Below, one piece after another: positions 25,076 to 38,691 of a stretch of 64,000 nucleotides of DNA. A model generated the notes under the pieces. That model did not search any database. It was not told the origin of the DNA and saw only the letters and a program-made list of their open reading frames with translations. The stretch is from Diprion similis (lineage: Eukaryota; Arthropoda; Insecta; Hymenoptera; Diprionidae). Positions within the stretch are counted from its first letter, which is position 1. Every line of letters starts with the position of its first letter. The stretch covers positions 22,904,501-22,968,500 of the forward strand of contig NC_060112.1 in the NCBI RefSeq assembly GCF_021155765.1, read 5' to 3'. Position numbers and translations under genes: made by a program.

Positions 25076-27400
25076 AGACTTCTTGTAACGTTGCTGCTAC
25101 AGCATCAGCTACAGCATCAGCAGCAGTATAAGCAGCTAGCGGTGATATAAAAACAAACGACAAGGCTATAGAATTTCGTTCAGTCCATGCATCTCCTCCG
25201 TTCTCGTGGATGCTGCAGCATTCAGCTGCGAAAGTTGTTATACCGTCTGTAATTATCGCGTCTATGGTTTAACCGAGCTTTTTATTTCATATTAATTTCT
25301 TCTTCTTCTTTTTCTTCTTCTTATATTCTAAATCAATGTCTTATTTTTCAAAATCGTTTCTCACTGCGATAATAAAATAAATGCGCGTTCATCGGACACC
25401 CCGTATAATATATATGTACAAGTGATACTAGATGCGGGGTGCTGGTAAAAAAATTCGAAAAGACGGGGACAGCTGTCGCGTCGTGGGGGATGAGATGCTG
25501 CTGCTCCTGCGGGATCTGCATGGTGCTTCAGACGCTCCAGGGATCACTCGACTTTTACCTAAAACGCGCGCGGGAATTGTTGACGTTGCGCAGTTCTACA
25601 CGCTGTTTAAATATACATGGTTGTTTTTATTTCTGTTTTTTTTTCTTCTGATTTTTACCTTTTTTTTTTCTTTCTTTTTTCATCTCTTCTCTATTTTTCT
25701 TTCACTCAATATATTTCTCGGAGACCGAAGGAGCGTAAAGTTACTTGCTTATACTCTCGTTGACCCATCGACGTTAATGCGAACACCGGACGATGTGTAC
25801 TGCCCGATTTATCCTACACACCTACCTCCGGGAAGCGAAAACCCGCAAATCAAATGCCCGTTAAGTGTTGCCAGTGTTGTAACACGTCGGGCCGAATTCC
25901 TCGTGCCAAAAACGTTAAATTCAATTTATGACACTTCGGCGTGACGGCCAACCTGCAAATGCATTTAGTGTCATTTATGTACACTGAGTACGTGGCGCAA
26001 TTTTCATAAACGCGGACTTTTATCGGTTGAGATTTTTCATCAGCCTCGACTTGGACTCAAAATGAATATCAGGCTAACGATTAATACTGTCCGAATAATT
26101 CTACGAGTTTTTTTTCTTCTTTTTTTTTTTATTAGTTTCAGATAATTAACCAACCGTTTAACACTTGAAAACGTCCAAAAAGTGCCTGAAATTATTTCAC
26201 TCTCTAATTGCGAAGGTGTATATGTATATAGTTTATCTAGTTGTCTATATTATACGCACATTTTTCATATAGTTTGTGCGTTAATCAAGCCACGATTTTG
26301 TCAAGTCTCTCTTTTGTATATTGTTTATAAATGTATGATAATAATCGTTTTGTATTTATGAGAAGTGTATACTTTATTTTTCATTTGTATATATATGACA
26401 AGTATGAATAGCGTATTCGTAAATTTTTAGGTATACGTATAGTACAGTTATTACATGTAAGATTACATTATAGGATAAGATTTGTATAGAGATTCAGAAA
26501 TGGTTCTCCTAGTCCTGTAAGTTTTTACGAGCCGCATATCCCATTTAGGTTTAAGTTAAAATACGTTTAGAATTTAGAATAGACCGTAAGATGTATAAAG
26601 ATGAAATTTCAAGTGCTATGTGAAAAAATCGGCAGACCTAAAGTGTCGTCGTTAAATTTCAGTGCCTTTTTTTATCCAAGCCTTGGCCATACAGCTAAAA
26701 TACCAAATACCACATAGTATATAGAAGTGAAGTTATAAATATATGAGAGAACAAGTTTAGATTCTATATAATATTGTACAGTGAAATTTTGAGGCTAGCT
26801 TATTCATATTTTGTCGCCATCGTTGTTACTGTTTTGTCTGTATATATTATGCCATAAATAATTATATATATATATATACACACACATAGTTTAGCCGATA
26901 GGTTTTCAGAATATTTATATACAAATAGTTGTACGATATTTTATATTCAACAGTAAATACATCGACGACAATCATTCGGTATGCCTATTCTGCAGAGGCC
27001 GGATAATGCAATAATTTATTAACAACGAACTGCATGTGCGTGTGTGTGTGTGTGGGTGTGAAAAAACAGCAACAAAAAATTATCGAATGCAGCTGAATGC
27101 AGGATATTCATTCTCAAAGCTCGCCAAGTAAATTATATCTTGCTGTGCCTTTATAATTGATGATCATCATTTTTACAATTTATAAACTATTAAGTCTAGG
27201 ATATAAAGTTAGCTTTTCATTCCTCTGTTATTGCTATCATGCAGCTTTTGTTAGCACGTTATACAGGATACGTGGTATATTACGTTTATATTATTATATA
27301 TATTGTACAGTATTTTTATATTAAAAAGAAATAGTCGATATAATAAAGAAATCGGAGAATATTGTATAATTTTGCATAACCATTTCGTTTCTCATTTGTG

Positions 27401-29526
27401 CTCCAGTATATTAATTGTACTGATAATTTAAAAAAACTGTAACTAATTGCTCAATCGACGCCCTAGATCGACGCAGATTTTCCCGAAAACGTAAGTCGCC
27501 ACACAAGCGGAAACTACGAATCGTAGAAATTAACGAGAAACCTGTGCAGTGCAGTGTCTGTTTCATTGGCTCAATAAAACTGACCGACTAGACTTGACGC
27601 ACGCCTTCCTTACTCCCTCGGCTAATGGATCGCCGTGGGTTAGTGCAAATATTATCGCTAGCAGACGTTACAAGCTCCGCCTCACCGCAGTTCACGAATC
27701 GTTTCATTCGTGAGAGCTTTTACATCATTTGATTCGTTATCGACCAATCGGAAGAGCCGGAACCTGGTTGCAAAGATCTTAACCGCTAAAGTTCTGACTT
27801 CCGATAGCGGGACGCGAGCGGAAGGAAAAAAAAATTTATGTCTGTAGCCAATTTACGGTATAATTTTTTTCGCTCACGTTTAACGACAGAAATAATTTTT
27901 TTAATTTTTTATTATTGTGATTCCATTGCGGTTCTGCTTGACGTGTCTCTCAGGGTTCGTCGACGTTTTTTCGGATCCATCGAACGAACTGCGCTGCAGG
28001 ATAAAACGGAATTGCAGCAAAGAGTAGATTTCTTTCCTTAAATTTGAAACACGTTTTAAACTTTGTTGAAGAGACAACGGTAAGTTTAAATTATCGATAC
28101 CTGATACCCAGAATTATACCTGATTTTTCATTTCCGTTCAGTACTTTTTCAATTATTTGAATAACAAAATTCCAGAAAATGTAATAAAAATAATGATATC
28201 TTGAGAACGAAGAGAACGTCCAGTCCAACGCAACACAAGTACCTACAGTGACACAAAGCTTCATCCCAATCAACTTATATAGTTGTGAGCCATCGTCAGC
28301 TGTCTAAGTGTGAAAGGTGGTTGCCACTAAACGTTCGTTTCTAAAAGTACCTTATATATGTATATAGTAACCGGCGCTTGGGTAGAATCGGAGTTGGCAG
28401 TTACTCGCTGTCCCGCAAATCAGGCGTACTTTTGTCTTCCGGAAGTCAATAACTCATATTCTTTCACTGTAACGATCCGCGTCTGTTGAACGTTTCTGGC
28501 ATCGTGACAGAATCACTTCGTTCAACGCTTTGTCCTGCTAATGCACAAGTAGCACAGTGTCCAATATCGGTTATGAAAAGGCAGATAATTGACACGGTCT
28601 GTGTCATAAAAAAATCCATGTAAATTAAATTATCCCCGAAATTTCAAACAATCAATCATCCATGCGGGGTTCCTTTTTCAAAATACTTTCTTCAATCATC
28701 AAATTCGTGCATTTCGTGATGACTACTAAAATTCGGTGAGAAATTTGTTGCTGCTGTATCGAATATACCGTTTCCGAAATTGGTAAAAAAAAAAATGATC
28801 GTGTTTATAATAAGATCTTCGGACATCCAGCTTCGTGATTGTGAGTCGAGTGCGACGAGGGAGAAGTTGAAGCCTGTATACGTTGTATAACGCAGCGCTT
28901 TGCGAGGGGATCCCGCCTCGGTTTTAATTCGTATAAACGAAAGAATCCTTGAGCCGTCTGTCACCCGGGTCCGTTTGCGCGGGGCGCGCCGCGATACGTC
29001 TATGTTTAGATTAGCCGGTTTCTCAGATTCCCGTAACTGCCACCGACAAGACGAACGGACCGATCTCCGAGCTGGGGAGTACGTTTTAACTCCGTTTTAC
29101 GATCGCGGCTTGCCTCCGGACCGACTATCGTTCTTATACTTTTCAACGATTTAACTCCAGGCTGCTCTGCAAGTAGGTCTGTAAAAATTCGGCCCACCCG
29201 AGGTTCTCCACCCTTCTCCATTGAATGGATTTTCATGGTGTTCACTCTTTGGCCAACCGAATATGAGCCGAAGGAATCTGAAAATATCGTCCGATTTTTT
29301 CGTATGCATGAGGGATGAGGTTTCTGTCTCTCGTTGCCAAAGAAGAAAAGAATTTTGTAAATTTTCTTTGTCTTTTTTATACTGCAACTCGCCTATTAAA
29401 CATCGGAGATTTACGTCGAGAGGAGAATGTTTGACATATGTTTAATTTATTAGTAAAATAAAGCTGAACGATTAAAAGTATAGCTATAAATTTAAGTCAC
29501 GAGATCTAAAACTCGCTGTTTTGAAC
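27401..29526. other. Intergenic, no gene recognised
   Basis: Open frames are at most about 90 codons and none resembles a known protein. No RNA gene or repeat was identified apart from short AT-rich runs. Confidence 0.45.
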
Positions 29527-29740
29527 GCGCGCCATGATTCTCGTGACGTCATTGTTCGGTATTAGTATGTAATTAAGTTAGGTTAGGTATCGCACCGAAC
29601 AGTAACGTCATGAGAATTATGGCGCGCAAATCGATATTAGTAGTTAGGTTAGGAGAAGTATCGTACCAAACAGTGACGTCATGAAGATTATGGCGCGCAA
29701 ATCGATATTAGTAGTTAAGTTAGGTTAGGTATTAGGATAG
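29527..29740. repeat. Inverted plus tandem repeat with TTAGG units and CRE-like sites
   Basis: Arm 29527-29560 and arm 29594-29627 are reverse complements with 4 mismatches in 34. Each carries GGCGCGC at its outer end and (T)GACGTCA or TAACGTCA in the middle. The second arm is then repeated in direct orientation with a 71-bp period (GGCGCGCAAATCGATATTAG at 29621 and 29692). The joints contain GTTAGGTTAGG three times, two units of the TTAGG insect telomere repeat. TGACGTCA is perfect at 29544 and 29674. No coding function is seen. Confidence 0.85.
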
Positions 29741-32700
29741 GCGCGCAAGTAAAGACAGTTTCAAACCCCTCTGACTTTACAATCGGTGGTAAATTTTACG
29801 CACGTCCTGTAACAACTGTGTTAGATTTTTTTTTAGTTTTTATTAAGTAACCGAGCTATCGACCGAAAGGATAGGAATTGAGACGTGAATTTCGAGAAGA
29901 ATAATCGCTGCTCGAAACGCAACGTGTTGCATGCTCGCCTTTTCGGCAATCCAAGGGTGTTTAGGGGACGATTCCAAATACGAGATCGTAAAATCGCGCT
30001 CAAGTTATTTCGCGACGACGACAAGACGCGTGTGTAGAATTGCGGTGCGTACATTATACTGCAAATTCTACATACGATGAGTCGGAGGAGCTGCGGGATG
30101 CAGGCGGTTTTACTGCACAACGAAAAGGAGATGAACGAGGCAATAAACAAGTGTCGAGGACTACGGTGATGCCGCAAAGACGGATTACAGAGACGTGGAG
30201 GCATCGCCGGTTGAATTTTTCTGCTGGTTGGATCGTTTATCCCGCGCAGTTTTTTTACCGTATCTTCGACGATAGATTTTTGCGCACTGCATCCGCTCTG
30301 GTCAAAATGATTGAGCGAATTTCCATTTTCTATAAATTTTCAGAGGAATCGTGACATTTTGTACAATTTTACAGAATAGTAAGTAGGCATAGTTCCTCAT
30401 AAAAACTTGTAGATTTTTTTTTCACTGAAAAAAATCCAAGGAACTATACAATTTTTGAAGAAAATTAACAATTCTTCATGAAAAACTGTCCATACTTACA
30501 GTTATGTACGAAATATTTCGAATTCCTCCAATTGTTGTAAAAATTTGTTGTAGTAGAAATTTTCACCAAGTATTGATGATTTTAATACACCCGTCTCGAG
30601 TAAATAATCGCTTGATTCTCTTACCTCAACCCTTGCCGTACCTAATTATGTACCCTGAATTTTCAAGGGTCTCTTTACCCGCGAGCATATGCGATTATAA
30701 TTACGCGACAGGGGTCGCGGTGTTTTGACTGTTCGACGTTAGCCCGACAAATTTAACCCGTCATATTTAGAGCCGATTCGATGATATTTATCCCTCGGGA
30801 ATAGCGGCCGTTACGTCCCGTAAACCACGCTGAGTTACGCGGTGCAAGAACACGGCCTTCCATCTCGGCAAGGCTCACCTAAACCCAACCGAAGGCATAT
30901 TCCTGAGCTATACGTTGCTATACAGACTCTCGTTGCACATGAGGTTCCACTTATACCAGGAAGATAGAAATAGATACGGCGACTGAATTTCTTTTTTCTT
31001 TCATACTTTCTTTTTGTTACACCGCCTATCGGTTTATATGCGAGGAAACAAATTTCAACCTCGGGTTTGAGGTACGATGGCGTTGTGTACATAAGGATAT
31101 AATAGCTACAGTCGCTTATAGACCGTCGACCACTTTCCAAACATCGTGCATAGCTTAACCACTGTCACACGGTCTGAAGGAACTTGATTTTTCACGTCAC
31201 GGAGTGCACAATTAACAAATCTTGTTAACCTAAATAAGACTGCCTGGGTAACAGACTATAGTATTTCAGTCTACAATTATGGCGACGTCAGGCTTACTCC
31301 TAAAGAGCGTCTAATTACACTGTATATACATAAAAACTCCAGTTACAGTAGAAGTTCTAATGTGGAGATAAAAGCGTACGTTAACGAACATTTCACCTAC
31401 TTACCGTGTTACGTTTTTTCCACGCTCATTGATCGCGGGTTTCTATTGCTATGATACCTCATAATTATTCACTGTCATTTTTCCTGGACTGAAACTCGTC
31501 GACTGACGCATCGTTCGGATGGCCCCTCTGACAGGACTGCAGGAGGAAATGAAGAATGCGATTTATTGAGGAAAGAGTCCTGGCCGATGTATCCCAAGGC
31601 GGAGAAGAAGGACTCGAAAGGGCTTTCGGGGTCGGCGAAGGGAGCTCGTTAAGTCGCGTAATGAGGTCCTCCCCTCGCTTAATTATCTTGAGCATTGGCT
31701 GGCAAGGACGGAGGCAGCACACAACCTTCCTCGCGGCAACGAGAGACTACCGAAACGTCGAAAAGCTTCTGTGTGATCTCTGTATACCCTCGTGCGTGTG
31801 CACCTAGATCACAGGACGGTGTAAAGTCGAGGAGACGGTGTTCCAAGCGGAAGGCCAGACCAGGAAGCAAGATGTAAAACGATTCCTCGAACTATTCGGA
31901 CGACTGATGACTTTTTAAATTGGTTTCCCGAACTCCCGCCGGATCATATCCGGGCCGGCGCAAATATCGTCAAAGTCACCGCTTTTTAATCACGTATGTT
32001 ACCCTCGGCCCCTGCAGGATATCTTCACTTCCAGGGAATTTAAACTATACTGACTCTCGCCGCGCGAAGCTGAAACTAACTTTTCCGAGATTTTGAATAT
32101 TCGAAGTCAATTGAATTCTATCAAAGAAAAGGCCGTTGCTTGAAATTTGGAATAGATCGATTCGACTTTTGCCTATTATTCACGCCGCAGATGCCGCAAG
32201 GATGAAAATTATTGTCAACCCTCAAGTTCGAAGTTAACGACGTGTGATAAAGTTAACCGAAAATTATCAATGTGCGTGTGAGCCTTCGACGGAACATCTA
32301 GCGTGGTGTATTTGAGATACTTTTAAGGACACGTGCATCTTATTTGCGCAGGATCTGAGCCGAGACGGGACCAGGACGGGGTGGGATCTCCTGCATCTCC
32401 CCGATGTCCTGGCGCCTTACGGATGATGAATATCAGGGGCGTGTTGGGTTAGGCTGCGGAGGAAGGTGGCGAGATTCCACCCCTAAAACCCACTTCCTTG
32501 TTGTTTCTCGAAGGAATAAATTGCTGTTTGCTTCTTCTGACGAAACCGCACATTGATCATTAATATACGGAATGATCGATGTTAAATTGCCGGATATTTC
32601 ACAAAGCTTGACGTGGATTGCAAAGTAGCTGTGATAATAAATTTCAGAATTAAACGGACATCAGAAGAAACCATTTTATTCCCTTAAATCCATGCGCATT

Positions 32701-35700
32701 TCTCGCGATTCACTTCCTTGTTATTTCAAAGTGCTCATAATTACAGTTGACTACAAATCTGGAGGATGTTTAGTTAGATTTCGTCGGTTTACGAATCAGC
32801 TGCGTAGAGGAAAATCGGGCCTGCTGAGTTGCCTGGGATACGTAAATCATCGTGGCCTTTGCTCTGTTTAGTTAAAAATATTCGCATTCAAAAACTTTGG
32901 TGTTGGTGAATTTCACAGAAAATCGCCATGTACAATGTTTAGGATTTCAGATTTAAGGAATACCTGAGCTATAAGCATTTTCAACTTCATTGTAGAAGTA
33001 ATTTGAGGACAAATACTCTCCCGTTGTAAGCTGCCTTCGAGTTTTCAATGACAATTCAGCTGCTCGGTTTAGGTGAGCGAACAGTTTTTTTTCCGCCACG
33101 TGTATATATACATCATCGACTTTGAGCTCGTCGAGTTTACTCGACGCATCCTTCCTCCCGGGCGGTTTTAGACAATGCGGCATTCAAAGGAAATCTAACA
33201 TTTACAACGGTTGGTAAACCTCCGCTCACTTGTGTAAGAGAAATAATCGCGAATCACTATTTATATTAGCAAATTTCCGACTTGTACGCTGGCACGACAG
33301 AACGTCAGAATTATGTCACGGTTCGATATAGTTGTGCATTAAATTTTGAGACCTTTCGCAGGATCAATTATTTTGAACGAGTTTCTACCACATCGTTTTC
33401 AAACTCCGTGCGAATTGACCGGCAAACGCAGAATCCGTGACAAGAAAATAGGGAAGAAAACGAATGTCAGATTTGGGAGGATTCCCGCCAAACTGACAGC
33501 GGCAAAAGTAGTTCTTCCGATCAACACCATCGACGCCACCGTCTGACACAGCTGACAACTAGATTCACCGTGATTTACGGGTTGCATACAAAGCGGCGTA
33601 TGCTTGAGCGCAATGGAAGATGAGGTTTGAATACGAAGGAATTTCTTTTTTAAGCAAATAATGTATTTTACAGTGTGTGTTACGGGAGTAACATACATCG
33701 TATTTACATCATGTATATAATATAAGGTAATTAAAATATTTCCCATTTACAAATAAATCCAAAATGTACATACAATATTTAACAACGATACTCCAACGCG
33801 CAGTCATCGCGTTGAATACCGAAAACCATACAGCGTTACGTTTGGAGTTCGCTAATTATGGGAAGAGTTGGAAATTATCATTTCGTTAGCACATTTGTCA
33901 AATATACAAGTGTACCTATGTGCTTATCGCAGGATTGCCAAGGTAAACGTGTGACGTATGTACGTCGGTAACGGGCGCGAATTTGGAATCTAATTAAATT
34001 TAGTTTTTGTTCGAAGCATCGTTACAACTTGTAGATATCGACAAAGTTGCTTGGGTAACTATTCAACAACGATTAAAAAATGAGTTAATTCTGAAAATAT
34101 TATATTGAGAAGCAGATTTCTTATGCTTAGCAATCCCTCTGATAAAAAGATTGAAAATACCAATAGAAGTGACGTTATCTCCATGTTGTTTATTCGTCTA
34201 CTTTACATTCGATTTTAAAATACGGAAGTACCACGTGTTGTCTTCGTAACATCATAGCGTACTTTTAATAGAAATCCATATTTTAAGTTCGAATTACTTT
34301 GATGAACCACTAAGTATTTCATATTTACATTAAAACGTTCAACGCTTTCTCATTTATATTCAAATTGAATCCAAGGTTTGACGGATATACCAAAATCGTT
34401 TTATTAGAAATACGATAAAAGAAATGGCGAAAAATATCGACACATCGATGCAATGTAATAATGTTAACATTTGCTACGAATAAAACGTGGCTTTCAATCT
34501 ATTTCAACAAATACTGTGTCAACAGCATGTTACACATTTAGTATTGATCCTGCGAATCAAATATGATAATACGTTTAGCTACTAGTTATCATTTTTTTCG
34601 CAATACGCCTACCGTTTTGCAACATAATATCAATGCGTCGATATTTCAACTGAACCTATACACCGTTAACGATAACTGTGAAGCAAGAATTATTTTCCAT
34701 TAACCACAGTCACACTAAAATTTACATGTATCTATTGTTTATAGGAATCATCATTACACATGAATTTTTTCCGGCACGATCGCAGAAGTGCTAGCGTTAA
34801 TTTAAACATAAATTGTTCAGAAATAAATTCTGACAAGAAGCATAAAAACATGTCTGTGTTATATATGCTACCGTTAAACCCAATTATTTTTACTTATATT
34901 CAACTCAATAACGTAGTCTAATACGTAATATCACAATTGTGCATTGTGAATGCTCTTTTTTAAATTTTGTGCCAAATTCGTGCCTCAAGTTTTTGTGACG
35001 AATATTGCATTTTAATTAACAAATCTGAAAATAAGCCCTGCCAATTGACGATCATCCGACGTATCGATGAAAACATGTCATTCGCGATTCTCGAACGTGC
35101 CTAAAAAAGTCATACAGCGTTTAGTTATGCTTACCTATTTATTATTAATCATATTTCGCTTTTAAGTTATTTAAAAAAGTCTTCGATCGAAATGTTTTTT
35201 TTTTCATAATAAAAATTAACGTCAAGTTAATTTCAATCACAGAAACTAATTGAATTCATACTGAGTTCGTATTTGATAGGGATGAGATACGAGGCAGAAA
35301 CGTGCCTGTTTTCTAGTAAAGATGTTTATGCTTGCAAATAAAACGTATGTTTGAAATATTAGTGAAAGCGGCATTTTGTTTAATTCGATAACATAAACTG
35401 CCTGCATCGATCGGGGATTATACATATAATACATATCGACATGCAGATGATGATTGAATTAAATGGCTAATTGGTCGAGCAACATACACGCTTAATTCCA
35501 GACTTGGTTGTGTAATTACTTTTCCATAGTTGAAGAAATGCAAAAGTTCTTCAAGCATCCTATTTCATGAATGGAAAACGTGAAATAAATACAAAAATTT
35601 GCTCGAATTCGTGGGTAATATTGTACTTAATTAAAATCAATAACAAGGTAAAAGGAATTCTATAAATTTTTAGAAATATATTTTATCATATTACTACTGT

Positions 35701-36096
35701 TTTGCAATTTAGAATCTGCATATTCAACGATAATTATAATACAAACACTAAATAACACATGAACATTGAATCACACAATTGTTCAAAAGAAAATATATAG
35801 AGGAAAAATGGAAATGCATGTGTTTGAGTGGAGAATGCGAGTAATTCACTCAACAATTTGATTATGAACTTGGTTAGATTAGACAAAATAGTCAATCTCA
35901 GTATCAAAACATGATCATTGTTTCATCCAAATCCGTGTTCAGGACAAAAGAACTATCATCTACGTCTGCTCGACCAGTCGCTAGATATCAGATCTTTCGA
36001 AGCTCCTAGTGTGTTTGTATAACAGATATACGAACACCATTCTTAGGTTTTCAGTAGAATAGAACATTATATGTCTATGATATAACTAGAATTAAT
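29741..36096. other. Intergenic spacer including the UBE2J2 3' flank
   Basis: No gene can be supported. The best frames are 33399-33746 (-, ATG start, 115 codons, partly hydrophobic) and 32953-33183 (-, 76 codons). Neither has a recognisable domain or an unambiguous exon chain, and the + strand is also open at 33346-33546. A 126-bp imperfect inverted repeat lies at 30377-30502. The part nearest 36096 is AT-rich and probably holds the UBE2J2 3' UTR. Confidence 0.4.
30377..30502. repeat. Imperfect inverted repeat, about 126 bp
   Basis: The left end reads TAGTAAGTAGGCATAGTTCC. The reverse complement of the right end reads CTGTAAGTATGGACAGTTTT. The arms stay similar for about 40 bases, so the segment could fold into a hairpin or be a tiny MITE. 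Mismatches are frequent. Confidence 0.4.
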
Positions 36097-37268
36097 TTAC
36101 TCGGTAGCGATGCTTCTCAAAACATACTTCACAGTATAGGCAAAAGCGGCGAAACCTATGATAACAATAAGGTTAGTGAGGGCACTATGAAGCGGACTCT
36201 GTTCTCTCTGAAACTGATCTCTAATTAACGAAGATACTTCAGATGCTGTCGACTGATGCCTTGCCTGCTTTTCCAGTTCTTTGCGGCGCTCCAACTCTGC
36301 TTTTATAGCCTATCAAGTGAAATCATTGTATATGTGTATACAGTTTGCGGCATAGTGAGTAACCGAATCTTAAAAATTCATTAAACAAAGAGATAATCGA
36401 CTTACCGATACTGTGTCTGGGAATAATTCGCAAAATATACTATCCTTGAGGTTGTACTCAAGGCTCTGCGATGCCAACAGTCTTTTTTCATAGTCTGGTG
36501 TCTCTATGCTGCCCAAAGTTGGGCTCTTTTCAATCTGTACGAAAACCATATGCATATTTAAAAAATTTTCCAATATCACAATACTTTTAATACATTTAAA
36601 ACATTCTACATTTTGCCTAAAGCCAACAATAAGAAGAATATAAAGTTTTCCTTTCGTTGTGAAGTATTTGACATTTTTTGAAACAACATTGGTAAAATGT
36701 TTTGCACAAAATATGCAATTTCAATGTGAAATACTAGTACATAGGAAATATACTATGCAGCTCAATTTTTTTTAGAGAATACTGAATCCTTTTTACCATG
36801 AAGCTAAGGAGGCCGGTAAGAATGGTGGAAACACTCCACGCCGGGTTCCATGTGTCTGGATGAAAGTCAGATATGGATAGACAAAGCCGTGTATTTACTT
36901 TGAATCTGCCGTTTGGTGTGGTCATGTATATACTAGGTGGTTTGAAAGGAAACTCCCTTGGAAATACGAGCTTTCCGTGATAAAATCCACCCTCGTAAGG
37001 TGTACTTTCCGGACCGTTGACGACATAATGCCTGTAAGTAGATAAGTGAATATACAAGTCAATTTGCTCGTCGTATACTTGCGGCCTGGTTCAACGCTAT
37101 ACGTTCAAACCTTTACGCAGACGTAGGAGCAAAGTAATATTATCTTTGTTACCATTCTAAGATATTTGAAGGAACGGGTTCAGCGACGACGTACGGCACC
37201 GGGTCCTTTTTCAGTCTCAAATAGTCTTGCTTTAATCTAGCAGTAGCAGTGTTTGGCTTTCTATTCAT
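36097..37268 (-). CDS. UBE2J2: Ubiquitin-conjugating enzyme E2 J2 (UBC6-like, tail-anchored)
   Basis: This ER-membrane E2 passes ubiquitin to substrates in ER-associated degradation. The exons, in minus-strand order, are 37153-37268, 36797-37031, 36406-36534 and 36097-36309. They give 230 residues, with all junctions at GT-AG sites in frame. The UBC domain covers about 10-160, including [26 protein letters not shown] and [10 protein letters not shown]. The catalytic Cys is near residue 89 in [20 protein letters not shown]. The last 24 residues (hydrophobic [13 protein letters not shown], then [10 protein letters not shown]) form the C-terminal tail anchor and closely resemble vertebrate UBE2J2. 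An in-frame ATG three codons upstream could also start translation. It is slightly shorter than human (259), mostly in the linker. It is divergent from PINK1. Confidence 0.96.
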
Positions 37269-38691
37269 TATTACCATATATATGTAAACTAGGCTGGGTT
37301 GATCGGAACTACTGTTAAGGAGAACTTCACTGTTTTCACACTTATATTCACGAATAAGTATTAATTATTTTTCACATTAGGCTCAGTTGTTTTTTGCGAG
37401 CCACATTACCGCCATATAATTAATTACATGTATACATATAACGTGATAACCTATTTTCGGAGAGGAGTCAGACGTCAGTTTTGACGATAAAAAAAACCAC
37501 GTCAACGTTGTAAAGGTTAACTGGAAGTTGTGCGTTGGGAAAGTACGACTTAAGGATACACTCGTGGAGCCTTGATAATCCCTGGCTAAATACGGGGCGA
37601 ATATTATTGCGATTGTTAGGAATCAGGAAACACAACGAATGAAAAAATATCTTCCGACTTTGACTATTATCTTAACTTTGACAACCAACAGTTTTTACGG
37701 CACACAAACATATGATGGAAGACCCGTATACCGGAAGTGAAACAATCCAACATCCCGTGTAGTTTACTTGTGCGCTACACGCATGACCATTAACTTCGAG
37801 TCTTAACGCTCAGGCGCACCTTCGTCATTCGAATCGCAAATACCAGAAGTCGGTTAGCTTCAATTCTTTTTTTATGCGTGTCCTTGCACGTCGCAAAGTG
37901 TATCATCGGTAGACTGAACAGATTTTGCCACGCAAGTTTATCTTTATATCGCTCCCACCGCGGATGTATGTACACGTGAACTAGGAAGTATGATAAGCAT
38001 CTCGCGTCAACATAGAACTATGACAAAAAATTAATCACAGAGTTTATCCTTGGGTTTTTCAGAAATAATTTCTTTGGCTTAATTTTACTGTTGTTGGCGT
38101 TAGGTTTTTTTTTCTTTTTTTTTCTGAATGAAAAAAAAACCCGCGAGTAGTATGCGTCCTGTTTCTTGGGTTTTTTCTCCATTTTTTTTTTTGTTCGATC
38201 CTCAGTCGATGATCAGATGAGAAATCTTTAAATTCTCGCAAAAAGTTATATCTACCGTCGTTGACTGAAGAATATTTTAGGAACATTTAATATTACAACT
38301 ATCTTGTTTTCAACTTTAAGTGTAACAAGTAATCAGAATGTCAACCATGTAAACAGTACTCGTCTTTAAATCCTCCCGTCAACGGACTGCAAAACAAGTT
38401 TCACAAAGGAATTTCATATTTTCCCGCGTTCTCACGGAATTCGAGCCTGCGCAAAATGGAAACTAATTTCGTCCAATCGGATCCTAATAAAAGCAGGTTG
38501 GTCGACGGGTAATGTGATAATTGCAAATGGTGAACTTTGAACTGAAGAGCAAAGACGGGTTAGAACTCTTCAAAATATAAGCCGAGTATTCGAGGACTCT
38601 TGGTAATTGCGCGATCAAAATTTTCCAGTTAAAACTCTTCTCGTTTGGGTTAGGGCCCGCCCGGGCTCTCTCGGCCCACGAGTGCGGAGAA
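37269..38691. promoter_or_regulatory. Divergent intergenic region between UBE2J2 and PINK1
   Basis: About 1.4 kb separates the two start codons, so both promoters lie here. A CCAAT motif occurs near 38473, GCCTGCGCA near 38442, and GC-rich sequence immediately before the PINK1 ATG. Open frames on both strands are short and unrecognised. Confidence 0.5.

Larger units (their letters stand above)
23652..27400. other. Gene-poor region, possible distal twist 3' UTR
   Basis: No coding exon was recognised. Simple repeats include (CTCCT)n at 24017-24060, TTC runs near 25299-25322 and a G20 run at 25056-25075. From about 26200 the sequence is AT-rich with several TGTATATA-type (Pumilio-like) motifs, and AATAAA appears near 27342. 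That pattern resembles a 3' UTR end, but whether the twist transcript reaches it cannot be read from the sequence. Confidence 0.35.

Noticed and set aside
32953-33746. Possible small minus-strand gene (two ATG frames, one hydrophobic with CxxC)
   Set aside because: The translation matches no family and exon joining is arbitrary. The plus strand is open over the same bases, so coding direction is undecidable without transcripts.
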